In this document: one piece after another, positions 17,764 through 27,982 of the stretch | Layout: every line of letters begins with the position of its first letter | Numbering within the stretch: position 1 is the first letter of the stretch | DNA from: Methylophaga sp. OBS1 | GTDB taxonomy: Bacteria; Pseudomonadota; Gammaproteobacteria; Nitrosococcales; Methylophagaceae | Direction: 5' to 3' | Length of the DNA: 64,000 nt | Assembly: GCF_026319365.1 (NCBI RefSeq) | Contig: NZ_JAPDMS010000005.1 | Location: 124,001 to 188,000 of the forward strand | Notes under the pieces: generated by a model | Seen by the model: only the letters and a program-made list of their open reading frames with translations | What the model was told of the DNA's origin: nothing | Databases searched by the model: none | Position numbers and translations under genes: made by a program

Positions 17764-17787
17764 AGTAAAGACAACAGTAAAGACAAC
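17764..17787. repeat. Tandem 12-bp duplication
   Basis: AGTAAAGACAAC occurs twice in direct tandem in the 245-bp gap between the DUF6524-like gene and the acylphosphatase gene. No other feature is seen in this gap. Confidence 0.8.
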
Positions 17788-17917
17788 TGCGCTGCAACTT
17801 TTGAATTCACCGAGTGTGGCTGCACTGATCTGGTGGATGAGTCAGTGGTGAAGATCGGCGCAGAGCGGTGTCTGACGAGGTTGACCTCTGGCTGACGGCG
17901 GGCCGTAGGGTCAGAGT

Positions 17918-18193
17918 CTATTGAATGTCGAAATCGGCGAACTCGCCGGTGTGGTTTTGTTCCGTAATATCAATGTGGGTGACATCGGCAAAACGGGGAC
18001 CATGACCCGCCCAGTCGATCATTTGATCAAGGCTTGCAGTGTTACCCTCAATCATCATCTCGACTCGGCCATCACTGAGGTTGCGTACCCAGCCTGTCAG
18101 GTTCAGTTGTTGCGCCTTTTCCCAGGCCGACATACGGTAACTGACACCTTGCACACGGCCGCTGATAAGCAAATGGTAACGTTTTATTCCCAT
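17918..18193 (-). CDS. acyP: Acylphosphatase
   Basis: A 91-residue enzyme that hydrolyses acyl phosphates. It has both active-site signatures: GRVQGVSYR with the phosphate-binding arginine and [12 protein letters not shown] with the catalytic asparagine. Its ATG lies inside the end of guaA (ten-base overlap, different frame), so the two are cotranscribed and probably coupled. Confidence 0.95.
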   Translation of the reverse strand: MGIKRYHLLISGRVQGVSYRMSAWEKAQQLNLTGWVRNLSDGRVEMMIEGNTASLDQMIDWAGHGPRFADVTHIDITEQNHTGEFADFDIQ

Positions 18194-19761
18194 TCAATCG
18201 TGGCAGGTGGTTTACCGGAGATATCGTAGACAACCCGGGAGATTCCCGCTGTTTCGTTGATGATACGACGTGACACCAGATCCAGAAAATCATATGGCAG
18301 GTTGGCCCAGCGGGCGGTCATGAAATCGATGGTTTCGACGGCGCGCAACGAGACCACATAGTCATAACGACGGCCATCGCCCATGACGCCCACCGATTTA
18401 ACCGGCAGGAAAACGGCAAAGGCCTGGCTGGTTTTGTCGTAAAGATCATGCCGGCGCAGTTCTTCAATAAAGATATGATCGGCTTTACGCAGCAGATCGG
18501 CATACTCTTTTTTAACTTCACCCAGAATACGCACGCCCAGACCCGGCCCCGGGAAGGGGTGACGGTAAACCATATCGCTGGGCAGTCCCAACTCGACACC
18601 GAGTTTACGGACTTCGTCCTTGAACAGTTCGCGCAGCGGTTCAATCAGCTTGAGGTTCATTTCCTCAGGTAGGCCACCGACGTTGTGGTGGGTTTTGATG
18701 ACGTGGGCTTTGCCTGTTTTGGACGCAGCCGACTCGATGACATCAGGGTAGATGGTGCCCTGGGCCAGCCATTTCACTTTAGGTAACTTGGCCGCTTCTT
18801 CATCAAAGACTTCGACGAAGGTATTACCGATAATTTTGCGTTTCTGTTCCGGATCATCAACACTGGCCAGTTTGCTGAGGAAGCGATCTTCGGCATCGGC
18901 ACGAATGACACGAATCCCCATATGCTTGGCGAACATCGCCATGACCTGGTCGCCTTCATGCTCACGCAGCAGACCGTTATCCACAAACACGCAGGTCAGT
19001 TGATCGCCAATCGCCTTGTGCAGCAGGGCCGCGACAACCGAGGAATCGACACCACCGGACAGACCCAGCAACACTTCATCCTCACCGACCTGTTCACGAA
19101 TGGCGCTGATGTGATCATCGATGATATTGGCTGCGGTCCACAGCGTTTCGCAGTCACATATTTCCACCAGGAAACGCTCGATCATGCGCTGTCCCTGGGT
19201 GGTATGGGTGACTTCCGGGTGGAACTGCACACCATAGAAGTGACGGCTTTCATCGGCCATACCGGCAATCGGGGCACTGTCGGTGCTGGCGATGACTTTG
19301 AAACCTTCAGGCAGTTCCGCTACACGGTCACCGTGACTCATCCAGACATCCAGCATGCCCCAGCCTTCTTCGGTGGTGTGATCTTCAATATCACGCAGGA
19401 ACAGGGAGTGATCCCGGGCACGGATCTGGGCATAACCGAATTCACGGTGTGCGGAAGACTCAACTTTGCCGCCTAACTGTGCCGCCATGGTCTGCATGCC
19501 GTAGCAGATGCCAAGCACCGGCAGGCCCATTTCGAAGACACAGTGCGGGGCACTGGGTGCCGCTTCACCGATGGTGGAATCGGGACCACCGGAGAGAATG
19601 ATGCCTTTGGGATTGAATTCACGAATCTCAGCTTCGGTGATTTCCGGGTTACGCAGCTCACAGTAAACGCCGGCTTCACGAATACGGCGGGCGATGAGCT
19701 GGGTGTACTGGGAGCCGAAGTCCAGAATCAGAATGCGGTGATCGTGAATATTGCTGGTCAT
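18184..19761 (-). CDS. guaA: GMP synthase (glutamine-hydrolysing)
   Basis: Converts XMP, ATP and glutamine to GMP. The 525 residues have the usual three parts: class I amidotransferase (GILISGGPDS-like start, nucleophile in [15 protein letters not shown]), the PP-loop ATP pyrophosphatase ([14 protein letters not shown]) and the C-terminal dimerisation domain ending in PPATIEWE. It follows guaB on the same strand, but a strong terminator hairpin sits between the two genes. Confidence 0.98.
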   Translation of the reverse strand: MTSNIHDHRILILDFGSQYTQLIARRIREAGVYCELRNPEITEAEIREFNPKGIILSGGPDSTIGEAAPSAPHCVFEMGLPVLGICYGMQTMAAQLGGKVESSAHREFGYAQIRARDHSLFLRDIEDHTTEEGWGMLDVWMSHGDRVAELPEGFKVIASTDSAPIAGMADESRHFYGVQFHPEVTHTTQGQRMIERFLVEICDCETLWTAANIIDDHISAIREQVGEDEVLLGLSGGVDSSVVAALLHKAIGDQLTCVFVDNGLLREHEGDQVMAMFAKHMGIRVIRADAEDRFLSKLASVDDPEQKRKIIGNTFVEVFDEEAAKLPKVKWLAQGTIYPDVIESAASKTGKAHVIKTHHNVGGLPEEMNLKLIEPLRELFKDEVRKLGVELGLPSDMVYRHPFPGPGLGVRILGEVKKEYADLLRKADHIFIEELRRHDLYDKTSQAFAVFLPVKSVGVMGDGRRYDYVVSLRAVETIDFMTARWANLPYDFLDLVSRRIINETAGISRVVYDISGKPPATIEWE

Positions 19762-19782
19762 TGAGATCTCTTCAAATCAAAT

Positions 19783-19816
19783 AAAAAAACACTGCGCCAG
19801 GGAAGCGGCGCAGTGG
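19783..19816 (-). terminator. Terminator-like hairpin between guaB and guaA
   Basis: On the minus strand CACTGCGCC-GCTTCC-CTGGCGCAGTG (near-perfect stem) followed by TTTTTTT, 10 bases after the guaB stop and 22 bases before guaA. It would reduce read-through into guaA, or guaA may use its own promoter. Confidence 0.85.
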
Positions 19817-19825
19817 TTTTCAGGC

Positions 19826-21289
19826 TTAGTTAAGACGGTAGTTCGGGGCTTCTTTGATAATCGTCACGTCATGCACGTGGCTTTCGCTCATTCCGGCTGC
19901 GGTAACTTTGACGAATTGCGGTTTGGTGCGCATTTCCTCGATGGTTGCCGAACCGGTGTAACCCATGCTGGCACGGATACCACCAACCAGTTGGTGCACG
20001 ACGGCGCCGAGGCTGCCTTTAAATGGCACGCGGCCTTCGATGCCTTCCGGCACCAGCTTGTCAGCCTCGTTGGATTCCTGGAAGTAACGGTCACTGGAGC
20101 CCTGTTTCTGTGACATGGCACCCAGCGAGCCCATACCGCGGTAGGATTTGTAAGCACGGCCCTGATACAACTCGACCTCACCCGGCGCTTCTTCGGTACC
20201 GGCGAACATGCCGCCAATCATGATGCTGTGAGCACCGGCAACCAGTGCTTTGGCGATGTCACCTGAAAAGCGGATACCGCCATCGGCAATCAGTGGCACA
20301 CCAGTACCTTCCAGTGCAGCAGCCACATTACTGATGGCGCTGATTTGCGGGACACCGACACCGGCGACGATACGGGTGGTACAGATGGAACCGGGGCCGA
20401 TACCGACTTTGACCGCATCCGCGCCGGCTTCAACCAGTGCCAGCGCCGCTTCTGCGGTGGCGATATTACCGCCGATAACCTGAACCTGCGGGAAGTTCTG
20501 CTTCACCCATTTGACCTGATCCAGTACGCCCTGGGAGTGACCGTGAGCAGTATCAACCACAATCACATCGACGCCGGCTGCCGCCAGTGCTTCAACACGG
20601 GCCTGGCTCTCACTGCCGATACCGACTGCGGCACCGACACGCAGGCGTTCCTGATCGTCTTTGGAGGCGAGGGGGTTGTCGGTCTGTTTCTGGATATCCT
20701 TGACCGTGATCATGCCGGTCAGGTGGAAGTTATCATCCACCACCAGCACTTTCTCGATGCGGTTGGTGTGCAGCAGGTTCAGCACTTCTTCGCGGGAAGC
20801 ATCTTCCTTGACGGTGACCAGTTTGTCTTTCTTGGTCATGATGGAAGACACCGGGTTGTCGTAGTGGGTTTCAAACCGCAGGTCGCGGCTGGTGACGATA
20901 CCAACCAGATCGCCGCCATCAACGACCGGGACACCGGAGATGTTGTGAGTACGGGTCAGGTCAACCACTTCACCAACAGTCGTGTTGGGGCTGACGGTAA
21001 TCGGGTCGCGAACCACACCGCTTTCGAATTTTTTAACCTTGCGAACTTCTTCGGCCTGTTGCTCGATGGTCATGTTTTTGTGCAGAATACCCAAGCCGCC
21101 TTCCTGCGCCATGGCAATGGCCAGACGGCCTTCGGTGACAGTATCCATCGCTGCAGACAGCAACGGGATGTTGATGGTGATATCCCGGGTCAATTTTGTC
21201 GCCAGATTGACATCACGCGGCAGAACGTTTGAATAGGCCGGGACCAGCAAAACGTCATCAAACGTCAGAGCTTCTTGAGCAATTCTCAT
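19826..21289 (-). CDS. guaB: IMP dehydrogenase
   Basis: Oxidises IMP to XMP with NAD(+), the first step to guanine nucleotides. The 487 residues include the barrel start ([15 protein letters not shown]), two CBS domains at about 95-205 (the Bateman module), the NAD loop and the active-site loop [20 protein letters not shown] with the catalytic cysteine, and the flap [10 protein letters not shown]. The gene is divergent from xseA with 57 bp between them; a TATAAT on the minus strand at 21329-21334 is a possible -10. Confidence 0.98.
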   Translation of the reverse strand: MRIAQEALTFDDVLLVPAYSNVLPRDVNLATKLTRDITINIPLLSAAMDTVTEGRLAIAMAQEGGLGILHKNMTIEQQAEEVRKVKKFESGVVRDPITVSPNTTVGEVVDLTRTHNISGVPVVDGGDLVGIVTSRDLRFETHYDNPVSSIMTKKDKLVTVKEDASREEVLNLLHTNRIEKVLVVDDNFHLTGMITVKDIQKQTDNPLASKDDQERLRVGAAVGIGSESQARVEALAAAGVDVIVVDTAHGHSQGVLDQVKWVKQNFPQVQVIGGNIATAEAALALVEAGADAVKVGIGPGSICTTRIVAGVGVPQISAISNVAAALEGTGVPLIADGGIRFSGDIAKALVAGAHSIMIGGMFAGTEEAPGEVELYQGRAYKSYRGMGSLGAMSQKQGSSDRYFQESNEADKLVPEGIEGRVPFKGSLGAVVHQLVGGIRASMGYTGSATIEEMRTKPQFVKVTAAGMSESHVHDVTIIKEAPNYRLN

Positions 21290-21346
21290 CGGGCTTGTTC
21301 CTGAAATTAGCTGTAATATGATCCTGCAATTATATCAGGAAAATCA

Positions 21347-22861
21347 GTGCCAATGGCATCACAAAATACATCCGATCAACAAGGCACACTGGCTAACCGG
21401 GCCGTCAAAGAGGTTTATCCGGTCTCGCGGATCGTTCGCGAAGCCCGCATGCTGCTGGAAGGCTCTTTTCCACTTATCTGGGTCGAGGGTGAGATATCCA
21501 ATCTGGCCATGCCCGGCTCGGGGCATATCTATTTCACACTGAAAGATGAAGTTGCGCAGGTTCGCTGCGCGATGTTCCGCAATCGAAACCGGCAACTGCG
21601 TTTTACGCCTGAGAACGGCATGCAGGTGCTGTTGCGGGTTCGGGTCACGCTCTACGAGGGCCGCGGCGAATTTCAGCTGGTGGTCGAGCATATGGAAGAG
21701 GCCGGCAGTGGCGCTTTGCAACGGGCCTATGAAGCGCTGAAGCAACGGCTGGGACAGGAAGGGCTGTTCGATGAAGCACATAAAAAACCGATTCCTGCCA
21801 TGCCCGCCACCATCGGTATTATTTCCTCGCCGGATGGCGCTGCTGTTCACGATATTCTCAGCGTGCTCAAACGCCGCTTCCCGGCGGTGGATGTAATTCT
21901 TTATCCGGTCGCTGTGCAGGGCGAGATGTCGGCAAGGCAACTGGTGGAGGCGGTCAAACTGGCTGATAGCCGCAGAGACTGTGATCTGCTGATCATCAGT
22001 CGCGGTGGTGGTTCACTGGAAGATCTGTGGAGTTTCAACGACGAACAGTTGGCACGGGCGATTTATGATTGTGAATTGCCGGTTATTTCCGCAGTGGGAC
22101 ATGAGGTCGACTTTACCATCGCTGATTTTGTGGCCGATGTACGTGCGCCCACGCCATCAGCCGCGGCAGAAATGGCCGTACCTGACGCCAAGCAATTACT
22201 GGCGACCGTGAACAACCTGATGCAGCGACTCACTGCCCGTATCCAGCAATGGTTGGCCGGGGAGCAGCGACATCTGCTGCATTTGCAGCGGCGTCTGCCG
22301 AGGCCGGATTTGCAGATTCGCCAGCAAACTCAGAGTTTGAATCAATTCAAACGTATGCTGGATGTGGCCTGGTTGCGGCAGCAGCAGAATCGGGCACAAC
22401 GAGTTGATTATCTCGCGGCCAGACTGAAACATCCGCAGGCCCAGATTGATAGTCAGCATGCCCGGCTTAATAATCTGTTGCATCGACTGCAGACAGCATT
22501 TAGAGCACAGCAAAAACAGGCTGAACAGTGGGTTAGCACCTTGCAGTCCAGGCTCAGGCGGCAGCTGCCATTACAGCAGGTGGCGGCACAGCAGCAGCAT
22601 GTCTCCGGGCTCAAGCGCCAGCTCGATAAATTGATCCAGGGGCAGCTGACTTCAGCTGAAGCCATGCTGACACAACATATGCGGACCCTGGCGGCGGTGA
22701 GTCCGCTTAACACACTGGAACGGGGTTACAGTATTACCCGCTTTGCCGACAGTGAGGAAGTCATTACCCGCAGTGAGCAGGTCAAACCGGGCGACGCGCT
22801 AAGGATCAAGCTGCATCAGGGCGAGATTGACTGCGAGGTAAAAAGTGCCGGGAAACAGTAA
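21347..22861 (+). CDS. xseA: Exodeoxyribonuclease VII large subunit
   Basis: A 504-residue subunit of the single-strand exonuclease VII. It begins with an OB-fold domain (VSRIVREARMLLEGSFPLIWVEGEISNL), followed by the catalytic domain (IGIISSPDGAAVHDIL, DLLIISRGGGSLEDLWSFNDE, VGHEVDFTIADFVADVRAPTPSAAAE) and a long coiled coil, ending in LERGYSITRF. GTG at 21347 (AGGA six bases upstream) is a better start than ATG 21353. The small subunit gene xseB is not in the window. Confidence 0.97.
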   Translation: MPMASQNTSDQQGTLANRAVKEVYPVSRIVREARMLLEGSFPLIWVEGEISNLAMPGSGHIYFTLKDEVAQVRCAMFRNRNRQLRFTPENGMQVLLRVRVTLYEGRGEFQLVVEHMEEAGSGALQRAYEALKQRLGQEGLFDEAHKKPIPAMPATIGIISSPDGAAVHDILSVLKRRFPAVDVILYPVAVQGEMSARQLVEAVKLADSRRDCDLLIISRGGGSLEDLWSFNDEQLARAIYDCELPVISAVGHEVDFTIADFVADVRAPTPSAAAEMAVPDAKQLLATVNNLMQRLTARIQQWLAGEQRHLLHLQRRLPRPDLQIRQQTQSLNQFKRMLDVAWLRQQQNRAQRVDYLAARLKHPQAQIDSQHARLNNLLHRLQTAFRAQQKQAEQWVSTLQSRLRRQLPLQQVAAQQQHVSGLKRQLDKLIQGQLTSAEAMLTQHMRTLAAVSPLNTLERGYSITRFADSEEVITRSEQVKPGDALRIKLHQGEIDCEVKSAGKQ

Positions 22862-23672
22862 AATTCTGCTGTTATTGAGCCTTTGCCTGCCGCTGCTGGC
22901 CGTTGCCTTGCCACAGGAATCAGCCGTGCCGGGCGGGGTAGTGATTTTACCACTGGCACCGGCAACCACCACCCGGCCTGAGGTCCGATTTGAGAATAAA
23001 CCGGTACTGGTCGCGGCTGAAAACGGTCTCTGGCAGGCGGTGATCGGTGTGCCGCTGGAAGCCAAAGCGGGCACACATCAAATTTCAGTCAGTCAGAACG
23101 GCAAAGACAAAACCTTGCTTTTCACGATTGAGGACAAGCAGTACCCGACCCAGCATATTACGATTAAGGACAAGCGCAAGGTCAATCCAAATCAATACGA
23201 TATGGAAAGAATAAACCGCGAGAGTGCCCGCATAGATGCGGCCCTGCAGCACTGGACCGACAACAATGAGGTGCCGTTTAATTTTATCTGGCCGCTGAAA
23301 GGGGAAGTCAGTGGTTTGTTCGGACGTCGCCGCGTATTTAACGGTGAGCCCAGAAAACCGCATAGCGGCATGGATATCGCCGCTGCCACCGGCACGCCGA
23401 TTCAGGCGCCAGCCGGCGGCATTATCCGGGGTACCGGTGATTATTTCTTTAACGGCAATAGCGTGTTTATCGATCACGGTCAGGGGCTGGTCACGATGTT
23501 CTGCCATTTAAGCCGGATCGATGTGAAAGACGGGCAAACAGTCCAGCAGGGCGAGGTGATTGGTCTGGTGGGGGCGACCGGCCGGGTTACCGGGCCACAT
23601 CTCCATTTTGGCGTCAGCCTCAATGACGAGCGGGTAGAGCCTCGACTGTTTTTCCCGCAGACAGGGCCCTAA
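22845..23672 (+). CDS. M23 family metallopeptidase, secreted
   Basis: A 275-residue protein with a signal peptide (ILLLLSLCLPLLAVALP), an N-terminal beta domain, and a C-terminal LytM/M23 domain. The zinc ligands are visible in HSGMDIAAATGTPIQAP and GPHLHFG, with FCHLSRIDVKDGQTVQQGEVIG between. It probably cleaves peptidoglycan cross-bridges in the periplasm. Starts at a GTG inside the end of xseA (17-base overlap), so it is coupled to xseA. Its stop overlaps that of the convergent sensor kinase. Confidence 0.92.
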   Translation: MPGNSKILLLLSLCLPLLAVALPQESAVPGGVVILPLAPATTTRPEVRFENKPVLVAAENGLWQAVIGVPLEAKAGTHQISVSQNGKDKTLLFTIEDKQYPTQHITIKDKRKVNPNQYDMERINRESARIDAALQHWTDNNEVPFNFIWPLKGEVSGLFGRRRVFNGEPRKPHSGMDIAAATGTPIQAPAGGIIRGTGDYFFNGNSVFIDHGQGLVTMFCHLSRIDVKDGQTVQQGEVIGLVGATGRVTGPHLHFGVSLNDERVEPRLFFPQTGP

Positions 23673-26353
23673 AGATAAGCCTGTAAAGTCCGGGTCAGTA
23701 ATCCGAAATCGACGGGTTTGGTAATGTAGGCTTTGAACAGCCCCTCGGCCGCGTCGATATTCTCCTGCATCGCGGCAGCGGTCAGCGCAATCACGGGAAT
23801 ATCGGCCAACCCCGGGGTTTCCAACATCACCTGACGCAGTTCAATCCCACTCATTCCGGGCAGGTTGATATCCAGCAGCATGAGATCAGGTATCAGTGTT
23901 TCGAGTAATACCAGACCCGCTTCGGCACTTTCACAGGTATGTAGAGAGATATGGTCGTAACGTGAGAAAAAGACCTCAATAAGACGGATATTGGCCGGAT
24001 TGTCTTCGATGTAAATGACATGTCGGCGCTGTTTCTTGTGCTCGTTGTCACCGCGACGATCCTGTATCGAGCTGTCTTCTGCAGCCCCCAGCATCCTCGA
24101 GGCGACGGCAGTATCCCCCTGCCGCGATGAGAGAGGCAATTCAATCCAAAAGCTGCTTCCCTGGCCTTCGGTGCTGGCAAAATCAATACTACCGCCCATC
24201 GCTTCTATCAGTCGTTTGCTGACACTGAGACCGACGCCGCTGCCCTCAATGTTGGCATACTCCTGACCCAAGCGCTCAAAGGCCGTGAATACATAGGGTT
24301 GTCTGTCCTGTGCAATACCCTGGCCGGTATCCGTGACCGTCATTTTCAGCGTGCTGCTGTTAGTTTGAACACTGGAACTGATCAGGACTTTTCCGCCTGC
24401 TTTATTGTATTTAATGGCATTGGTAACCAGGTTAATAAAGACTTGCTTGAGCTTGGTGAAATCAGCAACGACGACACAATCGTTATTGTCGAGCAGGTCG
24501 ACATCGACATCATATTGTTTTGCCAGTGTCTGTAGCATCGGCAAACATTCTTCAAAGACATTGGAGATGAGGACATGATCACTGGATGTTTTTATGTTTC
24601 CGGCCTCAATCTTGGATAATTCGAGAACGTCGTTAATCAGGGTCAGCAAATGCTCACCGCTGTAGATGATCTGCCGCACATTTCTGATTTGTTGTTTGCT
24701 CAGCGCCTGCTCTTTGTCACTTAACAGTAACTGGGCAAAACCGAGTATGCCATTCAATGGTGTCCGCAGTTCGTGGCTCATCGCCGAGAGAAATTCAGAC
24801 TTGGCATTATTAGCACGCTCAGCGGTTTGTTTGGCTTCAATTAATGCCTGTTGTTCCGCTTTCTGTTTGCTGATATCGCGGGCAATGCCGGTAAAAAGAT
24901 ATTCTCCCTGCCATTGAAAGTCGCTGATGGTGAGTTCAATCGGGAAAGCTTTACCACTTTTGTGCTGCGCCTCGACTTCAACGGGTTTACCCAGGATTCG
25001 GCTTTGTTCAGTTGAGAGAAAACGTGACATCCCCAACTTGTGCATATCCCGGTAATGGGCGGGCATCAGCATGGTGATATTCTGTCCGATGACTTCTTCC
25101 GGCTGATAACCGTAGAGTGCGATGGAGGCCTTGTTGTAGTTTTCGATAATACCGAGGTGATTGATGGTGATCACACTGTCGATAGTGTTATCCAGCAAGG
25201 TTTGGAGGCGGAGACTCTCATGACGTGCTTCGGCTTCCAGTTCTTCCCGTTTTCTCAGTTCCTGTTTCAGTTCCTGCGTGTAGTCGTGAATAGTCCTGTC
25301 CAGGCGTTTATCATGATGCCTTTTCAGCAGCAGACTGATCAGTCCAAGTAAGACCAAACCAATAAAACCCAGGCTGAGCAGAAAAGGCCAGTCTCTGCCA
25401 TTCGCTTCCTGGTAGAGAAAGTCATCCAGATCACCGACGGTGTCATAAAGGCCCAGTTCCTGATAGATTTCAGCGATTTTCTGCCAACGGCTCTGGGTCA
25501 TATGCCCGAACTCGACGGTGGGATAGAGACTGAGCTTGATTAGCTGGTCAGCTTCAAACTGAAGATGCGTCCGGCTTTTATGCTGGGGGTTATATTTCTC
25601 CAGAATCAGGTCAATAATTTCCTGAGGATGCTCTGCGGCATAGCGCCAGCCCTGATACATCGCCTCGTGAAAAGCTGCGACCTGCTGGGGATGATTTTTC
25701 AGATAGTCCTGGGAGGTGAACAGAATATCGCTGTAAAAACTGATTCCGTAGTCTTTGGGTGCGATGGTTCGATACGGTACCTGCTCCTGCGCCAGCCTGA
25801 AGGGTTCGTTTGAGATATAAGCAGTCAAACCATCGACCCGGCCAGCAATCAAATCCTCAATATCCGTCGACTTGGGCGGCACAAAGTTAATCTGGTTGAT
25901 GTCGATGTCTTCTTTCAGGAAAATGGCTGCCAGATCATCGGCATAGGATTGGCGGGTCAGCGTTTTGCCGATAAAGTCCTGGGCTGAATATATGCCCGAA
26001 TCGCCTTTGACCAGCCAGACATAAGGACTATTCTGAAAAGTGGCGCCCAACGCTACCAGAGGACGCCCTTTCAAATACTCTACGACAATGCCGGTCCCGG
26101 ACAGACCGAATTCAGCCTCACCGGACTCAACCTTATCATAAGGGTGGGAAAACCCCGTCTTAATATCGACATTGAGACCGGCCTGCTGAAAATAACCTTT
26201 CTCTTTTGCTGCATAGAGTCCGGCAAACTGAAACTGATGCTGCCAGTGGAGTTGGATGGTAACGTCATGTTGTGCCTGTTCATTCGCTGATGCACCATGA
26301 ACCTGGCTCAAAATGAGCAGAATCAAAAAATTGAATAAGTATCGTAGACTCAT
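23669..26353 (-). CDS. Hybrid histidine kinase with periplasmic THI5/NMT1-like sensor
   Basis: An 894-residue membrane protein. Order: signal peptide (1-23); a periplasmic binding-protein domain of the THI5/SsuA type (about 30-310; HWQHQFQFAGLYAAKEKGYF, GLSGTGIVVEYLKGRPLVALG); transmembrane helix (about 325-345); coiled coil; PAS domain (about 385-500); HisKA with phospho-acceptor in SAMSHELRTPLNG; HATPase (VTDTGQGIAQDR, GSGVGLSVSKRL); and a C-terminal receiver with Asp in LMLLDINLPGMSG. It likely senses a small molecule in the periplasm, possibly a pyrimidine or amine as THI5-type proteins do. No separate partner regulator is adjacent. Confidence 0.93.
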   Translation of the reverse strand: MSLRYLFNFLILLILSQVHGASANEQAQHDVTIQLHWQHQFQFAGLYAAKEKGYFQQAGLNVDIKTGFSHPYDKVESGEAEFGLSGTGIVVEYLKGRPLVALGATFQNSPYVWLVKGDSGIYSAQDFIGKTLTRQSYADDLAAIFLKEDIDINQINFVPPKSTDIEDLIAGRVDGLTAYISNEPFRLAQEQVPYRTIAPKDYGISFYSDILFTSQDYLKNHPQQVAAFHEAMYQGWRYAAEHPQEIIDLILEKYNPQHKSRTHLQFEADQLIKLSLYPTVEFGHMTQSRWQKIAEIYQELGLYDTVGDLDDFLYQEANGRDWPFLLSLGFIGLVLLGLISLLLKRHHDKRLDRTIHDYTQELKQELRKREELEAEARHESLRLQTLLDNTIDSVITINHLGIIENYNKASIALYGYQPEEVIGQNITMLMPAHYRDMHKLGMSRFLSTEQSRILGKPVEVEAQHKSGKAFPIELTISDFQWQGEYLFTGIARDISKQKAEQQALIEAKQTAERANNAKSEFLSAMSHELRTPLNGILGFAQLLLSDKEQALSKQQIRNVRQIIYSGEHLLTLINDVLELSKIEAGNIKTSSDHVLISNVFEECLPMLQTLAKQYDVDVDLLDNNDCVVVADFTKLKQVFINLVTNAIKYNKAGGKVLISSSVQTNSSTLKMTVTDTGQGIAQDRQPYVFTAFERLGQEYANIEGSGVGLSVSKRLIEAMGGSIDFASTEGQGSSFWIELPLSSRQGDTAVASRMLGAAEDSSIQDRRGDNEHKKQRRHVIYIEDNPANIRLIEVFFSRYDHISLHTCESAEAGLVLLETLIPDLMLLDINLPGMSGIELRQVMLETPGLADIPVIALTAAAMQENIDAAEGLFKAYITKPVDFGLLTRTLQAYL

Positions 26354-26416
26354 ATATAGCGGCGCATCAGGTCAAATTGCATCTTAGCTGAACAGCCGTT
26401 GATAACGCCAGCTTAT

Positions 26417-27142
26417 TTACATCCTGAAGTCGCGGCCGAGATAAACGCTCAGTACCTTCTTGTTCTTAAGAATTTCCTCAGGTGTGCCGCGGGCAATGAC
26501 TTCGCCTTCATTGAAGATGTAGGCGCGCTGACAGACATTGAGCGTTTCACGGACATTGTGGTCAGTGATTAAAATGCCAATGCCCCGCTCAGCCAGTGCT
26601 TTGATAATGCCCTGAATATCCAGCACCGAAATCGGATCAACACCGGCAAAGGGTTCATCGAGCAGGATGAATTGCGGGTCCATGGCCAGCGCCCGGGCGA
26701 TTTCCACCCGCCGGCGCTCACCGCCTGACAGAGACATGCCCCTGGATTTGCGGATGTGGTCGATATGAAAGTCCTGCAGCAGTCTTTCCAGCAGATCGTT
26801 TCGTTGTGCTGCGCTCAGTTCATTGCGGGTTTCGAGGATGGCGTAAAGGTTATCCTCAACACTGAGCTTACGGAATACGGACGCTTCCTGTGGCAGATAA
26901 CCGATGCCCAGGCGTGCCCGGTCATGAATCGGATAATCAGTGAGATCGTATTGATCCAGAAAAATAAAGCCGTGATCAACCGGGACCAGACCCACGATCA
27001 TATAGAAGCTGGTGGTTTTACCGGCCCCGTTGGGGCCCAGCAAACCAACAATCTCACCACTTTTTACATCCAGAGAGATGTCTTTAACGACCTGACGATC
27101 ACCGTAACGCTTCGCCAACTGCTGCGCGGATAAAATACTCAT
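26417..27142 (-). CDS. lptB: Lipopolysaccharide export ATPase LptB
   Basis: A 241-residue ABC ATPase powering LPS extraction with LptFG and LptC. Walker A is [11 protein letters not shown], the signature [17 protein letters not shown], Walker [33 protein letters not shown] is a typical LptB Q-loop region. It is the last gene of the kdsD-kdsC-lptC-lptA-lptB block, 12 bases after lptA. The rpoN gene that often follows lptB is absent; the hybrid kinase is next. Confidence 0.97.
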   Translation of the reverse strand: MSILSAQQLAKRYGDRQVVKDISLDVKSGEIVGLLGPNGAGKTTSFYMIVGLVPVDHGFIFLDQYDLTDYPIHDRARLGIGYLPQEASVFRKLSVEDNLYAILETRNELSAAQRNDLLERLLQDFHIDHIRKSRGMSLSGGERRRVEIARALAMDPQFILLDEPFAGVDPISVLDIQGIIKALAERGIGILITDHNVRETLNVCQRAYIFNEGEVIARGTPEEILKNKKVLSVYLGRDFRM

Positions 27143-27154
27143 ATTCAGCCGGGA

Positions 27155-27982
27155 TTATTGCAGATAGCGGCTGTTGACCCAACCGATCACGACTTCACCA
27201 TTGATGGTACCGCGAACCTGAGCCCAGTTGGTCTGACGGGTCAGCACGATGACTTCCATCGACTCTGTCAGCGTGCCCAGTTTCTGATACTGGGTGCCGG
27301 GACCGGTGCGGACATTCAGACGGCTTGTTGTCATCGCCGTCGGATAGGCCTTGGGCTCGACAGCTTGATTTTTGCTCTGCGTGTCATTGCCGCCTTCAGA
27401 TTCTGCTGCCGGCGCAGACTGTTGGGGTGTGGGTGCAGTTTTGTCGTCTGATTGAGCCGGTTTACGGGTATTTTGTGGCTGGATGATGATATGGACCCGG
27501 CCTTTTTTCTGAGTTTCGCCGTCTACGGTCACGGGGCGGGAGTTAGCACTGACCACATTACGCTCAATATCGTACTCGATGTAATTGCCGGTAAATTCAT
27601 CACCGTTCTGCCAAACATAACCGTCGCCGATCAGATAGATTTTCTGACGGTCGGCATAATATTCCATTTTCAGTGCTTTAGCCTTGACCGGGTTTTCGCC
27701 GGGCTTGTGCACCTGCTGGTAGGTGGCGCGCTTGCCTTCAGCGACGGCCTTGGTGAGCTGTTTGTTTTCATCGTAAAAGAAGGTAATGATATCGCCGGTA
27801 ATGCGCAGCGTGCCCTGGGTCAGAATGGCATCGCCCTTGTATTGTGTGACGCCTTCACGATCATCCAGCTGGGCGTGGTCAGCCTCAATACTGATAGGTT
27901 TCTCACGGTCACTGGGCAGAGCCAAAGCCATTGCAGGCATTAGCATGGCAATCGCAAGCAGATTAATTAGCGGGCGCATCAT
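27155..27982 (-). CDS. lptA: LptA with an extra C-terminal bacterial SH3 domain
   Basis: A periplasmic LPS-bridge protein. The first about 170 residues (after a signal peptide) are LptA/OstA: PISIEADHAQLDDREGVTQYKG, DAILTQGTLRITGD, and later ENPVKAKALKMEYYADRQKIYL. A Gln/Ala/Pro/Ser-rich linker follows, and then an SH3b domain from about 210 to 275 (SRLNVRTGPGTQYQKLGTL ... IGWVNSRYLQ). Escherichia LptA has about 185 residues and no such domain. LptA overlaps lptC by 20 bases at its start. Confidence 0.9.
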   Translation of the reverse strand: MMRPLINLLAIAMLMPAMALALPSDREKPISIEADHAQLDDREGVTQYKGDAILTQGTLRITGDIITFFYDENKQLTKAVAEGKRATYQQVHKPGENPVKAKALKMEYYADRQKIYLIGDGYVWQNGDEFTGNYIEYDIERNVVSANSRPVTVDGETQKKGRVHIIIQPQNTRKPAQSDDKTAPTPQQSAPAAESEGGNDTQSKNQAVEPKAYPTAMTTSRLNVRTGPGTQYQKLGTLTESMEVIVLTRQTNWAQVRGTINGEVVIGWVNSRYLQ

